From Bradyrhizobium sp. CCBAU 53340 (GTDB lineage: Bacteria; Pseudomonadota; Alphaproteobacteria; Rhizobiales; Xanthobacteraceae): a DNA stretch of 64,000 nucleotides. This document shows, piece by piece, positions 1-8,520 of this stretch. The notes below the pieces were generated by a model. The model did no database searches. It was not told where the DNA came from and saw only the letters and a list, made by a program, of their open reading frames with translations. A program made the position numbers and the translations under genes. The DNA is taken from the NCBI RefSeq assembly GCF_015291645.1, contig NZ_CP030055.1:4960001-5024000 (forward strand), in the 5' to 3' direction. How positions within the stretch are numbered: the stretch's first letter is position 1; each line of letters begins with the position of its first letter.

Positions 1-691
1 TTCGCCGTTCAATCACGCGGATTCCCTCGCCGCCCGCCAAAACAGCCGAGCTGGCCAAGCCGATGAACAGTCCGTGCTCGACCACGCCGGGGATCGCGCT
101 CAAGGCCTTGGCGAGGCTGGCGGGATCCACGATACGTCCGAGCTGGGCATCGACGATCCAGTGGCCGCCATCGGTGACAAAAACGTGGCCATCTTTGGCC
201 TTCCGGACCGCCATTTGCCCGGAAACGCCGCATTCCGCAAATGCCTTCTCGATCGCCCGCCGTGTCGCGCCAAGCCCGAACGGGATGACCTCGACCGGCA
301 GCGGAAAGCGGCCGAGCGTCGGCACCCATTTGGTGTCGTCGGCGATCACGATCATGCGATCCGAGGCGGCTGCCACGATCTTCTCGCGCAGCAGCGCACC
401 GCCGCCCCCCTTGATCAGGTTCAGCTCGGGATCGATCTCGTCGGCCCCGTCGACGGTGATGTCGAGATGGTCGATCTCGTCGAGCGTGGTCAGCGGCACA
501 CCGCAACGCATCGCGTCGGCACGGGTCGCCTCGGAGGTCGGCACGCCGATCACCTTGAGGCCGGCCGCGACGCGCTCGCCCAGCAGCTCGACGAAATGCT
601 TGGCGGTCGAGCCGGTGCCGAGGCCGAGCTGCATGCCGTCACGCACCTCTTCCAGGGCGCGTGCCGCCGCCTGCCGCTTCAACTGATCCAT
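1..691 (-). CDS. rpiA: Ribose-5-phosphate isomerase A (3' end cut off by window edge)
   Basis: Interconverts ribose 5-phosphate and ribulose 5-phosphate in the cytosolic pentose phosphate pathway. Reading leftward from the ATG at 691 gives [16 protein letters not shown], then the phosphate-binding segment [16 protein letters not shown] (about residues 23-38), the [19 protein letters not shown] core (about 81-99) and LLREK just after it; these are the conserved RpiA signatures. About 230 codons are visible, ending EGIRVIERR at base 2, and the stop lies outside the window; the family is usually 220-235 residues, so very little is missing. It is divergent from gph, with about 170 bases between them for both promoters. 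Identification is firm. Confidence 0.95.
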   Translation of the reverse strand, partial: MDQLKRQAAARALEEVRDGMQLGLGTGSTAKHFVELLGERVAAGLKVIGVPTSEATRADAMRCGVPLTTLDEIDHLDITVDGADEIDPELNLIKGGGGALLREKIVAAASDRMIVIADDTKWVPTLGRFPLPVEVIPFGLGATRRAIEKAFAECGVSGQMAVRKAKDGHVFVTDGGHWIVDAQLGRIVDPASLAKALSAIPGVVEHGLFIGLASSAVLAGGEGIRVIERR

Positions 692-860
692 ATCCAAATT
701 TGCGCCCGCCTCTGTCTTGAGAGTGCCGCCGATGGTGCCACTTGCGGCGGCCTATGTAGCCTCGTTTTTCCCGCAGGAACAGGCCTTTGGGCTCATCTTA
801 TAAGGTGAACTTATGGCTTCGGCCCTTGCGCCGATCCGGCCGGCCCGATAGCGCTTTTGT

Positions 861-1535
861 ATGACCCCTCCTTACACCCTCGTCTTCGATCTCGACGGCA
901 CGCTTGTGGATACGGCGCCCGACCTGATCACCGCGCTGAATTACGTGCTGGACCGCGAAGGCCTGCCGCCGGTGCCGATGCAATCGGCCCGCAACATGAT
1001 CGGTGCTGGCGCCCGCAAGCTGATCGAACGGGGCCTGGAGGCCGAGGGCCGCGTGGTCAGTGTGGCCGACATGGACCGGATGACGGCGGATTTCATCGCC
1101 TATTACGCCGACCACATTGCCATCGAATCGCGCCCCTTCGAGGGCCTGCTGGAGGCGCTCGACCTGTTTGCGGCGCAGGGCCATCGGCTGGCGGTCTGCA
1201 CCAACAAGCTGGAATGGCTGTCGAAGCGGCTTCTGGACCAGCTCGACCTGAGCGGGCGGTTCGCGGCGATCTGCGGCGCCGATACGTTCGGGGTGCAGAA
1301 ACCGGATCCGACCATTTTCCGCCAGACCGTGGCGCGGGCCGGCGGCGAGGTCAAAGCCAGTATCATGGTCGGCGATGCCGGAACCGACGTCGGTGTGGCC
1401 CGGCGCGCCGGGGTGCCCGTGATCGGGGTCAGTTTCGGTTATACGGATGTGCCGATCGCCGAGTTGAAGCCGGACCGGCTGATCCATCACATGCGCGACC
1501 TGCCGGCTGCCGCCCACAGCCTGATGACCGCCTAG
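861..1535 (+). CDS. gph: Phosphoglycolate phosphatase, HAD superfamily
   Basis: Hydrolyses 2-phosphoglycolate (from Rubisco oxygenation or DNA repair) to glycolate. The 224-residue protein has the HAD nucleophile motif FDLDGTLVDT near the N-terminus (residues 8-17), a helical cap region (about 20-95), motif II CTNK, and motif III/IV residues KPDPTIF and VGDAGTDV that bind phosphate and Mg2+. Length is typical. It is divergent from rpiA, another sugar-phosphate enzyme. HAD phosphatases are hard to assign by substrate, so phosphoglycolate is the family-level call; a pyrophosphatase or other sugar phosphatase activity is possible. Confidence 0.88.
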   Translation: MTPPYTLVFDLDGTLVDTAPDLITALNYVLDREGLPPVPMQSARNMIGAGARKLIERGLEAEGRVVSVADMDRMTADFIAYYADHIAIESRPFEGLLEALDLFAAQGHRLAVCTNKLEWLSKRLLDQLDLSGRFAAICGADTFGVQKPDPTIFRQTVARAGGEVKASIMVGDAGTDVGVARRAGVPVIGVSFGYTDVPIAELKPDRLIHHMRDLPAAAHSLMTA

Positions 1536-1542
1536 ATTGGCG

Positions 1543-1851
1543 TCACAGCGACCATAATGTCTCGTGGTTGGTGATCGGTCGTTCGAAGCGCGCGCCAGCC
1601 GCCACGAAGGGCGGCGCCAAGTCCAGCATGGCCTGCAACGTGTCCAGCTGCTTGGCGTCCGCCAGCGTCTCCCAGATGCTGACGTTCTGCATGGCGCAGT
1701 TCTCGCGATCGATTCCGGCATAGAAAGCCAGGTTTCCTTTCAGCGCCCTGATGGCGGGAACGAGGGTCGCTTGCGCCTCGTCCAGCAATTGCCGGATCGC
1801 GTCGTATTGGCTGGCGTCGAACCGGGCGAGCGAGATACGGACAACTGACAT
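1543..1851 (-). CDS. Small dimeric alpha/beta-barrel protein (ABM/Dabb-like)
   Basis: A 102-residue protein beginning MSVVRISLARFDASQYDAI, with a ferredoxin-like layout: beta strand, helix with LLDEAQATLVPAIRAL, then strand GNLAFYAGID and the segment NVSIWETLADAKQLDTLQAM. This pattern fits antibiotic-biosynthesis-monooxygenase/stress-responsive dimeric barrel proteins, which act as small quinone-forming monooxygenases or heme-handling proteins; no cofactor is visible and substrate is unknown. It lies divergent to a LysR regulator with only about 60-90 bases between the starts, the usual layout of a LysR gene and its target. It is convergent with gph, 7 bases from the gph stop. Confidence 0.6.
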   Translation of the reverse strand: MSVVRISLARFDASQYDAIRQLLDEAQATLVPAIRALKGNLAFYAGIDRENCAMQNVSIWETLADAKQLDTLQAMLDLAPPFVAAGARFERPITNHETLWSL

Positions 1852-1913
1852 TTCCTGATCCTTTCGGTGGCCGCGGGATCATCTAGTCGATATCCAAGTA
1901 TTTCTGAAATCGC

Positions 1914-2825
1914 ATGTCTTTGGAGTATGCTATCCATATGATGGATGGCACGCGGCTTGACCTGAACCTGCTCCTGGCGCTGGAAGCGCTCCTGGCCGAA
2001 CGGAATGTGACCCGGGCGGCGGCAAGGCTGAACCTCAGCCAGCCAGCCTTGTCTGCGCAGCTTCGGCGGTTGCGGGACATTTTCGGTGATCCGCTGCTCG
2101 TGCCCGCACGTCGCGGCGTCATTCCCACCCAGCGAGCCCTGGAGCTGCAGGCGCCGTTGCGCGAGTCATTGCGGGCACTCCGTTCGGTCGTCGCCGAGCG
2201 GGTGCACTTTGATCCGTCCGCGGCGGAACTTACCGTTGCGGTCGCGGCATCCGATTACGCGCAATGCGCGATGCTGGACCGCATCGTTGAAATTCAGCGA
2301 AAAGCTCCAAAGCTCCGCCTGTCCTGGCGACAGCTCTATGCACCGGAACTGGTGGGGCAGATGGAGCGAGGCGAGGTGGACTTGGCGATCATGACGCCGA
2401 ACACCGCTCCGAAGCAGCTCCTGACGCTCCCACTCTTTGACGAACGCTATGTGGTGATCGCCCGCCACGGCCATCCGGTCATTGAAGGTTCGATTGACGT
2501 CGAACAATTATGCGCATTGACCCATGTCGCCGTCTCGCCACGCGGCGGCGGCTTTGCTGGTCCGACGGACGTCGCGCTGGCCGCGATCGGGAGGCAACGA
2601 CGTGTCGGCCTGTCGACCGCCAGCTTTCTGATCGTTCCCGAACTTGTCGCCCGGTCAGACCATATTGCCCTGGTCCCCGAGCGTCTCGTCCTCCGCAAGT
2701 CCCGCGATCTTCAAATTCTCGAGCCGCCGATCACCGTGACGGGATTCACCCTTGGCATGGCGTGGCATGAACGCTCCGATGCCGAGCCGGCCCTGGCCTG
2801 GCTTCGCAACGAGCTGGATTCCTGA
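1914..2825 (+). CDS. LysR-family transcriptional regulator
   Basis: A 303-residue LysR-type regulator. The N-terminal winged helix-turn-helix is clear: LDLNLLLALEALLAERN, VTRAAARLNLSQPALSAQL and RRLRDIFGDPLLV. The effector-binding domain follows (about 95-300). The sequence begins MSLEYAIHMMDGTRLDL; the Met codons at 1938 or 1941 are equally good starts and would shorten it by 8 or 9 residues. It probably controls the divergent small barrel-type gene at 1543-1851, and a co-inducer would be an aromatic or related small acid, as in relatives such as NodD/NahR-type proteins, but no ligand can be read from the sequence. Confidence 0.88.
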   Translation: MSLEYAIHMMDGTRLDLNLLLALEALLAERNVTRAAARLNLSQPALSAQLRRLRDIFGDPLLVPARRGVIPTQRALELQAPLRESLRALRSVVAERVHFDPSAAELTVAVAASDYAQCAMLDRIVEIQRKAPKLRLSWRQLYAPELVGQMERGEVDLAIMTPNTAPKQLLTLPLFDERYVVIARHGHPVIEGSIDVEQLCALTHVAVSPRGGGFAGPTDVALAAIGRQRRVGLSTASFLIVPELVARSDHIALVPERLVLRKSRDLQILEPPITVTGFTLGMAWHERSDAEPALAWLRNELDS

Positions 2826-2869
2826 AGCAACATACTGGAATAACTAATGAATTTTGGACCACCCCCGCG

Positions 2870-2885
2870 TTAACCATCTATTAAC
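2870..2885 (+). promoter_or_regulatory. CtrA-type binding box TTAA-N7-TTAAC
   Basis: The 16-mer TTAACCATCTATTAAC is a perfect match to the CtrA full-site consensus TTAA-N7-TTAAC. It lies 87 bases upstream of the lipoprotein gene at 2972, a normal distance for a CtrA-controlled promoter. CtrA is the alphaproteobacterial cell-cycle master regulator. The match is seen directly; binding is inferred. Confidence 0.6.
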
Positions 2886-2971
2886 TATGCGCGACCCGCC
2901 GGTTGCTTGCTCCTGGCGACGCCCCTAAGGTCCGCGCGGGGTTATGTGGCGGTTCGTCGCAGTAGAAATGG

Positions 2972-3460
2972 ATGGTCATGCGTCGTGTCATCGCGATTGC
3001 GTTAGCGGGAGCGAGCCTTGGCGGCTGCTCCTCGATGTCTTGGAACATGTTCAAATCGGCCCCGCCGACCGTTCAGGTCCGGCTCGAATCCAGCCCGCCC
3101 GGGGCTGACGCGACGACCTCGCTCGGGCCCGGCTGCAAGACCCCCTGCTCCGTCTCGGTTCCCGCCCCCGACGCCCCGTTCACGGTCGCTTTCGCGCTGC
3201 CCAAATATCAGCCGGCAAGCGTACCGGTGAATGTGATCAAGAATCCCGGCGATTTCACCACGCCCGCCTCGGTGACATCAGATCCGAACCCGGTGTTCGC
3301 GGAGCTTCAGCCGGCGGTGCCGCCCAAGCCCGTGAAGAAGAAGCCGCACCGGCCAAGGAAGCCGAAACCGGCCGCAGCCGCCCCGGCTGCCGCGCCGGAG
3401 GACGCCGCACCCGCCGCTGCCGGTTCGCAGTTCCCCGACCCGAACGCGGACAAGCGCTGA
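2972..3460 (+). CDS. Pro/Ala-rich outer-envelope lipoprotein, unknown function
   Basis: A 162-residue protein with a lipoprotein signal: MRRVIAIALAGASLGGCSS, lipobox LGGC with the lipidated Cys near residue 19. The mature part has a PEGA-like segment (VQVRLESSPPGADATTSLG... C-x-T-P-C, about 35-60), in which two cysteines (GPGCKTPCS) could form a disulfide. After it comes a basic and proline-rich tail (KPVKKKPHRPRKPKP) followed by an Ala/Pro run, typical of a periplasm-spanning or peptidoglycan-contacting tether. The start could be the ATG at 2972 or 2978. A perfect CtrA box upstream suggests cell-cycle-timed expression. No specific function is recognised. Confidence 0.75.
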   Translation: MVMRRVIAIALAGASLGGCSSMSWNMFKSAPPTVQVRLESSPPGADATTSLGPGCKTPCSVSVPAPDAPFTVAFALPKYQPASVPVNVIKNPGDFTTPASVTSDPNPVFAELQPAVPPKPVKKKPHRPRKPKPAAAAPAAAPEDAAPAAAGSQFPDPNADKR

Positions 3461-3592
3461 TCCAGCCGCTGATCCAAGCAGATATCTACGTATACCACCC
3501 GATTGTCTGAGCGGCGTCCGATGCTTAGATTGGCCTGACGGCACCGCTGAAGCAGCGGCGCGGTCGTCGCCGTAAGTGACAAGGCATTTGGT

Positions 3593-4639
3593 ATGAACGG
3601 ATCTTCCGCGAGCTCGCTCGCCTCAGCGAATCCCGCCCTGTCGAGCGCGATGACCGATCCGTTCGGGCGGACCATCTCGTATTTGCGCGTCTCCGTCACC
3701 GATCGCTGCGATCTGCGCTGTTTCTATTGCATGTCGGAAGACATGACGTTCCTGCCCAAGGCCGACCTGCTGACGCTCGAGGAACTCGACCGGCTGTGCT
3801 CGGCCTTCATCGCCAAGGGCGTGAGGAAGCTGCGGCTGACCGGCGGCGAGCCGCTGGTCCGGCGCAATGTGATGATGCTGGTGCGCTCGCTGTCGCGCCA
3901 TTTGACCAGCGGCGCACTGGACGAGCTGACGCTGACCACCAACGGCACGCAGCTCGCAAAGCATGCAAGCGAGCTCGCCGATTGCGGCGTTCGCCGTATC
4001 AACGTCTCGCTCGACACGCTGGACCCGAAGAAATTTCGCGAGATCACCCGCTGGGGCGAGATCGACAAGGTGCTGGAAGGCATCGAGGCCGCACGCGCCG
4101 CAGGCCTTGCCGTGAAGATCAACGCGGTGGCGCTGAAGAACCTCAACGAGGACGAGCTCCCCGACCTGATGCGCTGGGCCCATGGCAAGGGCATGGGACT
4201 GACCTTGATCGAGGTGATGCCGATGGGCGAGATCGGCGCGGGCCGGATCGACCAGTATCTGCCGCTGTCGCTGGTGCGCGCACGCCTCGCCCAGCAATTC
4301 ACGCTGACGGATCTGGCCGAGAGCACCGGCGGGCCGGCGCGCTATGTCAGCGTCGCCGAGACCTCCGGCAAACTCGGCTTCATCACGCCGATGACCCATA
4401 ATTTCTGCGAAGCCTGCAACCGGGTGCGCATCACCTGCACGGGCACGCTGCACACCTGCCTCGGCCACGAGGATGCCTCGGACCTGCGCAAACCTCTGCG
4501 TGCATCCAGCGACGACACATTGCTTGCCGCGAGCATCGACCGCGCCATCGGGCTCAAGCCCAAGGGCCACGATTTCATCATCGACCGCCGCCACGACCGC
4601 CCCAGCGTCTCGAGGCATATGAGCGTCACCGGCGGCTGA
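3593..4639 (+). CDS. moaA: GTP 3',8-cyclase (molybdenum cofactor biosynthesis protein A)
   Basis: Radical-SAM enzyme for the first step of molybdopterin synthesis, GTP to 3',8-cH2GTP. The SAM-type cluster motif C-x3-C-x2-C is present at C39/C43/C46 (CDLRCFYC), the SAM-binding TGGEPLVR follows, and the C-terminal second cluster motif appears as [14 protein letters not shown]. The protein ends in the Gly-Gly pair conserved in MoaA. At 348 residues it is normal in length, with about 20 extra N-terminal residues; the second ATG at 3650 ([12 protein letters not shown]) is an alternative start. It is a stand-alone gene; no other moa genes are adjacent. Confidence 0.95.
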   Translation: MNGSSASSLASANPALSSAMTDPFGRTISYLRVSVTDRCDLRCFYCMSEDMTFLPKADLLTLEELDRLCSAFIAKGVRKLRLTGGEPLVRRNVMMLVRSLSRHLTSGALDELTLTTNGTQLAKHASELADCGVRRINVSLDTLDPKKFREITRWGEIDKVLEGIEAARAAGLAVKINAVALKNLNEDELPDLMRWAHGKGMGLTLIEVMPMGEIGAGRIDQYLPLSLVRARLAQQFTLTDLAESTGGPARYVSVAETSGKLGFITPMTHNFCEACNRVRITCTGTLHTCLGHEDASDLRKPLRASSDDTLLAASIDRAIGLKPKGHDFIIDRRHDRPSVSRHMSVTGG

Positions 4640-4810
4640 GGAAACAGCCGGCTGCGGCCCTATTCCCCTTAGATATCAACAAACTTCCGATTGACTGCCG
4701 GCACGCTCGCTGGTTTGGTGCGCGAGCCTCATGCCTGCGCGGCGAGACAAGCCACGCGCCTCTTCGGCGTAGTCAAGACGGCTGGGGCACCATCGGGGGA
4801 GGACCAATCT

Positions 4811-5392
4811 TTGCAAGCGCTCCTTAAGCTGAGCCGTGGGATCGACGCGTTCACGCGCTGGACGGGCAAGCGTCTGGCCTGGATGATCGTTTTGGCCGTC
4901 ATCGTCTCGACGCTCAACGCAGTCGTTCGGAAGGTCTTCGACACGTCCTCCAATTCGTGGCTCGAGCTGCAATGGGTGCTTTTCAGCATCGTATTCCTGC
5001 TCTGCTCGCCCTGGACGCTGCTCGATAACGAGCACATCCGCATCGACATCGTGAACAACACGTTGCCGAAGAAGGTCCGCAGCATGATCGACGTGATCGG
5101 TCATCTGTTCTTCCTCATTCCGCTGTGCATCGTCATGATCCTCACCGGCGTACCGTTTTTCCTGCGGTCGTTCCAGATCAACGAGCAGTCGGGTAACGCC
5201 GGCGGCCTGCCGCAATGGCCCACCAAATCCCTGATCATGATCGGGTTCGCGTTCCTGCTCGTTCAGGGCGTCTCCGAGCTGATCAAGCGGATCGCGATCA
5301 TGCGCGGGTTGATTCCCGATCCGCACGAGTCCCAGGTCTCGGCGATCGAGGCGGAAGTCGAGCATCTCGTCGAAGCGATCGAGAAGAAATAA
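4811..5392 (+). CDS. TRAP transporter small permease subunit (TakQ/DctQ type)
   Basis: Small membrane subunit of a tripartite ATP-independent periplasmic transporter. I place the start at the TTG at 4811 (193 residues) because GGGGGAGG lies just upstream at 4794-4802; an earlier in-frame start at 4691 would add 40 residues without membrane character. Four hydrophobic segments are visible, including MIVLAVIVSTLNAVVRK, VLFSIVFLLCSPWTLL and LFFLIPLCIVMILTG. The segment SWLELQWVLF is typical of the large-QM subfamily that works with TakP-like binding proteins. It is followed 26 bases later by the large permease. The matching binding proteins are probably those at 16356 and 17807. Confidence 0.88.
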   Translation: MQALLKLSRGIDAFTRWTGKRLAWMIVLAVIVSTLNAVVRKVFDTSSNSWLELQWVLFSIVFLLCSPWTLLDNEHIRIDIVNNTLPKKVRSMIDVIGHLFFLIPLCIVMILTGVPFFLRSFQINEQSGNAGGLPQWPTKSLIMIGFAFLLVQGVSELIKRIAIMRGLIPDPHESQVSAIEAEVEHLVEAIEKK

Positions 5393-5418
5393 CCGTTGGC
5401 GACGGTTCAGGGGGAATC

Positions 5419-7074
5419 ATGACCGCATTCATCATCGCCAATTTGGCGCCCATCATGTTCGCGACGCTCGTCGTCGTGCTGTTGCTCGGCTATCCCGCGG
5501 CATTTTCGCTGGGCGCTGTCGGGCTTTTCTACGCCGTGGTCGGAATCGAACTCGGCGAATTCCGCCCCGACTTCCTCAATGCGCTTCCCGAGCGCGTCTA
5601 CGGCGTGATGAACAACGACACGCTGCTCGCCATTCCCTTCTTCACCTTCATGGGACTGGTGCTGGAGCGGTCGGGCATGGCCGAGGACCTGCTCGACACG
5701 ATCGGACAGCTGTTCGGAACCATCCGCGGCGGCCTTGCCTACGCGGTCGTGTTCGTCGGCGCCCTTCTTGCGGCAACGACGGGCGTGGTCGCAGCTTCCG
5801 TGATCTCGATGGGGCTGATCTCGCTGCCGATCATGCTGCGTTACGGTTACGACCGGCGCATGGCGACCGGCATCATCGCTGCGTCAGGCACGCTCGCGCA
5901 GATCATTCCGCCCTCGCTCGTGCTGATCGTGATGGCCGACCAGCTCGGCAAATCCGTCGGCGACATGTATGAGGGCGCCTTCATTCCGGGTCTGGTGCTC
6001 GCCGGGCTCTACGCGGCCTATGCTTTCCTCGTCAGCATCATCTTCCCGAAGGCCGCGCCGGGCCTGCCGAAGGAAGCCATCGGCTTCCGCGAAGACAATG
6101 GCAGCCGTGGGCTCGGCTCCCTCGGCGTACTCTTCATCGCGAGCTGCGTGTTCGGCTGGTTCATGATGCGCAATTCGGAGACGCACGGTGCCGACTTCGT
6201 CGTGCTCAGCATGTTCAACGGCATCATCTTCGCGTTCGTCGTCGCGGTGCTGAACTGGGCCATCCATAAGTTCACCGGCTTCCGTTTCCTCTCGAAGATG
6301 GCCCAGCAGACCACCTTCGTCATGGTGCCGCCGCTGTTCCTGATCTTCCTGGTGCTCGGCACCATCTTCATCGGCCTTGCGACACCGACGGAAGGTGGCG
6401 CGATGGGCGCGGCCGGCGCCCTGATCCTCGGCGCGGCGAAACGGCGGCTGAGCTGGGACCTGGTCCGGCAAGCGACGGAATCGACCGCCAAGCTGTCGGC
6501 GTTCGTGGTGTTCATCCTGGTCGGCGCCCGCGTGTTCTCGCTCACCTTCTACGGCGTCAACGGGCACGTCTGGGTCGAGCATCTGCTCACCTCCCTGCCC
6601 GGCGGCCAGGTCGGCTTCCTGATCTTCGTCAACGCGTTCGTGTTCGTGCTGGCCTTCTTCCTCGACTTCTTCGAGCTGGCCTTCATCGTGATCCCGCTGC
6701 TGGGGCCTGCTGCCGAGCACCTGGGCATCGACCTGATCTGGTTCGGCGTCATCCTCGGCGTCAATATGCAGACCTCGTTCATGCATCCGCCGTTCGGCTT
6801 CGCGCTGTTCTATCTCCGATCGGTCGCGCCCAAGGAGCGATACACCGATCGCGTCACCGGCAAGAGGATGGACCCGGTCACCACGGGGCAGATATATTGG
6901 GGCGCCGTGCCGTTCGTCGTCATCCAGATCATCATGGTCGGTCTGGTGATCACGTTCCCGTCGATGGTCATGCACTACAAGGGCACCCAGTCGAACATCG
7001 ACCCGAACTCCGTCAAGATCGAGGTGCCGCAGATCGAGCTGCCACCGCTCGATTTCGGTCCGCCGCAGAAGTAG
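5419..7074 (+). CDS. TRAP transporter large permease subunit (TakM/DctM type)
   Basis: The 551-residue main channel subunit of the TRAP transporter. The ATG at 5419 follows GGGGGAATC and gives the typical start MTAFIIANLAPIMFATLVVVL. About twelve or more hydrophobic segments are present, with conserved DctM signatures such as LAIPFFTFMGLVLERSGM, GVVAASVISMGLISLPIML and ATPTEGGAMGA. It is longer than classical DctM (about 430) because of an inserted stretch around residues 210-330, a feature of the keto-acid/mannitol-chloroaromatic subfamily that uses TakP-like binding proteins. It couples Na+ or H+ gradient to uptake of an organic acid. Forms an operon with the small subunit upstream. Confidence 0.92.
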   Translation: MTAFIIANLAPIMFATLVVVLLLGYPAAFSLGAVGLFYAVVGIELGEFRPDFLNALPERVYGVMNNDTLLAIPFFTFMGLVLERSGMAEDLLDTIGQLFGTIRGGLAYAVVFVGALLAATTGVVAASVISMGLISLPIMLRYGYDRRMATGIIAASGTLAQIIPPSLVLIVMADQLGKSVGDMYEGAFIPGLVLAGLYAAYAFLVSIIFPKAAPGLPKEAIGFREDNGSRGLGSLGVLFIASCVFGWFMMRNSETHGADFVVLSMFNGIIFAFVVAVLNWAIHKFTGFRFLSKMAQQTTFVMVPPLFLIFLVLGTIFIGLATPTEGGAMGAAGALILGAAKRRLSWDLVRQATESTAKLSAFVVFILVGARVFSLTFYGVNGHVWVEHLLTSLPGGQVGFLIFVNAFVFVLAFFLDFFELAFIVIPLLGPAAEHLGIDLIWFGVILGVNMQTSFMHPPFGFALFYLRSVAPKERYTDRVTGKRMDPVTTGQIYWGAVPFVVIQIIMVGLVITFPSMVMHYKGTQSNIDPNSVKIEVPQIELPPLDFGPPQK

Positions 7075-7090
7075 CCATCATGGCTCTCGC

Positions 7091-7120
7091 CGTCATGTTC
7101 CGCTTCGGCGGAGCATGACG
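7091..7120. repeat. Hairpin after the TRAP permease operon
   Basis: CGTCATGTTCCGC, loop TTCG, then GCGGAGCATGACG form a 13-base-pair stem with a single mismatch, starting 17 bases after the dctM stop. No T-run follows on either strand, so it is more likely an mRNA-stabilising or Rho-related hairpin than a classical intrinsic terminator. Confidence 0.5.
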
Positions 7121-7185
7121 CGCGTGACAGGCGCGGCGAACACGGGCATACCGGACGTTCCCTGTAAATTCACGGAACGCTACGC

Positions 7186-8493
7186 ATGCCCCGCTCCCAC
7201 CTTGCTCCCTCGCTCGCCGGTTCGTTGATCGCCTCGCTGTGGCTCGCCTGTACCGCGACCGCGACCATCGCGTATGCCGATCCCAATGCGAATGTCGTGG
7301 CCGACATCCAGGCGCTGGCGCAGAAGGAGCAGCAGCCGCTGCTCGACACGTTGCGCGATCTCGTCAACATCGAAACCGGCAGCAGGGATGTCGAGGGCCT
7401 GAACGTGATCGCCGGACGCGTGGCCGACCAGCTCAAGCAGCTCGGCGGCACGGTGGAGATCCTGCAGCCCAGCGACGTCTATCGCCTCGACGACACGCCC
7501 GAGAAGATCGGGCCTGCCGTGCACGCCACCTTCAAGGGCACCGGCACCAAGAAGATCATGCTGATCGCCCATATGGACACGGTGTATCTGAAGGGCATGC
7601 TGAAGGACCAGCCGTTCCGCATCGACGGCGACAAGGCCTATGGCCTCGGCATTGCCGACGACAAGCAGGGTGTCGCGCTCATTCTCCACACCGTCGCGAT
7701 GCTGCAGAAGCTGAACTTTAGGGATTACGGCACGCTCACCGTGCTCACCAACAGCGACGAGGAAATCTCCTCCCCCGGCTGGCGCAGCACCATCACCAAA
7801 TTCGCTTCAGATCAGGACGTGGTGTTCTCGTTCGAAGGCGGCGGCACCGACGGCACGCTGCGGCTCGCCACCAGCGGTATCGGCTCAGCCTATCTGACGG
7901 TAATCGGCAAGTCATCGCATGCCGGCGCCAGGCCCGAGGGCGGCATCAACGCGCTCTACGAGCTCTCGCACCAGCTGCTTCAGATGAAGGACATGTCAAA
8001 ACCCGACCAGGGTCTGAAATTGAACTGGACCGTCTCCAAGGCCGGCACCAACCGCAACGTGATCCCTGCCGAAGCGACCGCCCAGGCCGATGCGCGCGCG
8101 CTCAAGGTGTCGGATTTCGACGAGCTCGAAAAGGAGCTGCAGGAGAAGATCAAGAACCAGCTGCTGCCCGATTCCAAGGTCGCGCTGAAATTCGAGGTAC
8201 GCCGTCCGCCGCTCGAAGCCAGTGACGCCTCGCGCCGCGTGGCAGCCTACGGCAAGACGATCTATCAGGAGCTCGGAATGTCCATGAACGTTGCCGAGAA
8301 GGCGACCGGCGGCGGCACCGACGCCGCCTTTGCCGCCCTCAAGACCAAGGGCGCCGTGGTCGAGGGCATGGGCCTGTCGGGCTTCGGCGCCCATTCCAAC
8401 GATGCCGAATATGTGCAGATCAACAGCATCGTGCCGCGTCTCTACCTGACCACGCGCATGATCATGGATCTGTCGACCGGCAAGGTGAAATAG
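7186..8493 (+). CDS. Secreted M20 family metallopeptidase (glutamate carboxypeptidase type)
   Basis: A 435-residue zinc carboxypeptidase of the M20/carboxypeptidase G2 type, probably removing C-terminal glutamate from peptides or folate-like compounds in the periplasm. A signal peptide ends near residue 31 (IAYA-DPN). Metal ligands are visible as LIAHMDTVY (H129, D131), GIADDK (D158) and NSDEE (E192/E193), with a C-terminal GFGAHSNDAEY histidine. The lid/dimerisation domain spans about 235-350. It lies downstream of the TRAP permeases and could supply an amino acid or keto-acid precursor for uptake, but this link is inference. The neighbouring ABC genes run the other way. Confidence 0.88.
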   Translation: MPRSHLAPSLAGSLIASLWLACTATATIAYADPNANVVADIQALAQKEQQPLLDTLRDLVNIETGSRDVEGLNVIAGRVADQLKQLGGTVEILQPSDVYRLDDTPEKIGPAVHATFKGTGTKKIMLIAHMDTVYLKGMLKDQPFRIDGDKAYGLGIADDKQGVALILHTVAMLQKLNFRDYGTLTVLTNSDEEISSPGWRSTITKFASDQDVVFSFEGGGTDGTLRLATSGIGSAYLTVIGKSSHAGARPEGGINALYELSHQLLQMKDMSKPDQGLKLNWTVSKAGTNRNVIPAEATAQADARALKVSDFDELEKELQEKIKNQLLPDSKVALKFEVRRPPLEASDASRRVAAYGKTIYQELGMSMNVAEKATGGGTDAAFAALKTKGAVVEGMGLSGFGAHSNDAEYVQINSIVPRLYLTTRMIMDLSTGKVK

Positions 8494-8520
8494 CGCGGCT
8501 AAACGCAGCTGAAGCTGCCC

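Noticed and set aside
5884..6975. A 363-residue His/Glu/Asp-rich open frame on the minus strand
   Set aside because: Antisense to the TRAP large permease; the acidic/His-rich composition comes from the complement of hydrophobic codons.
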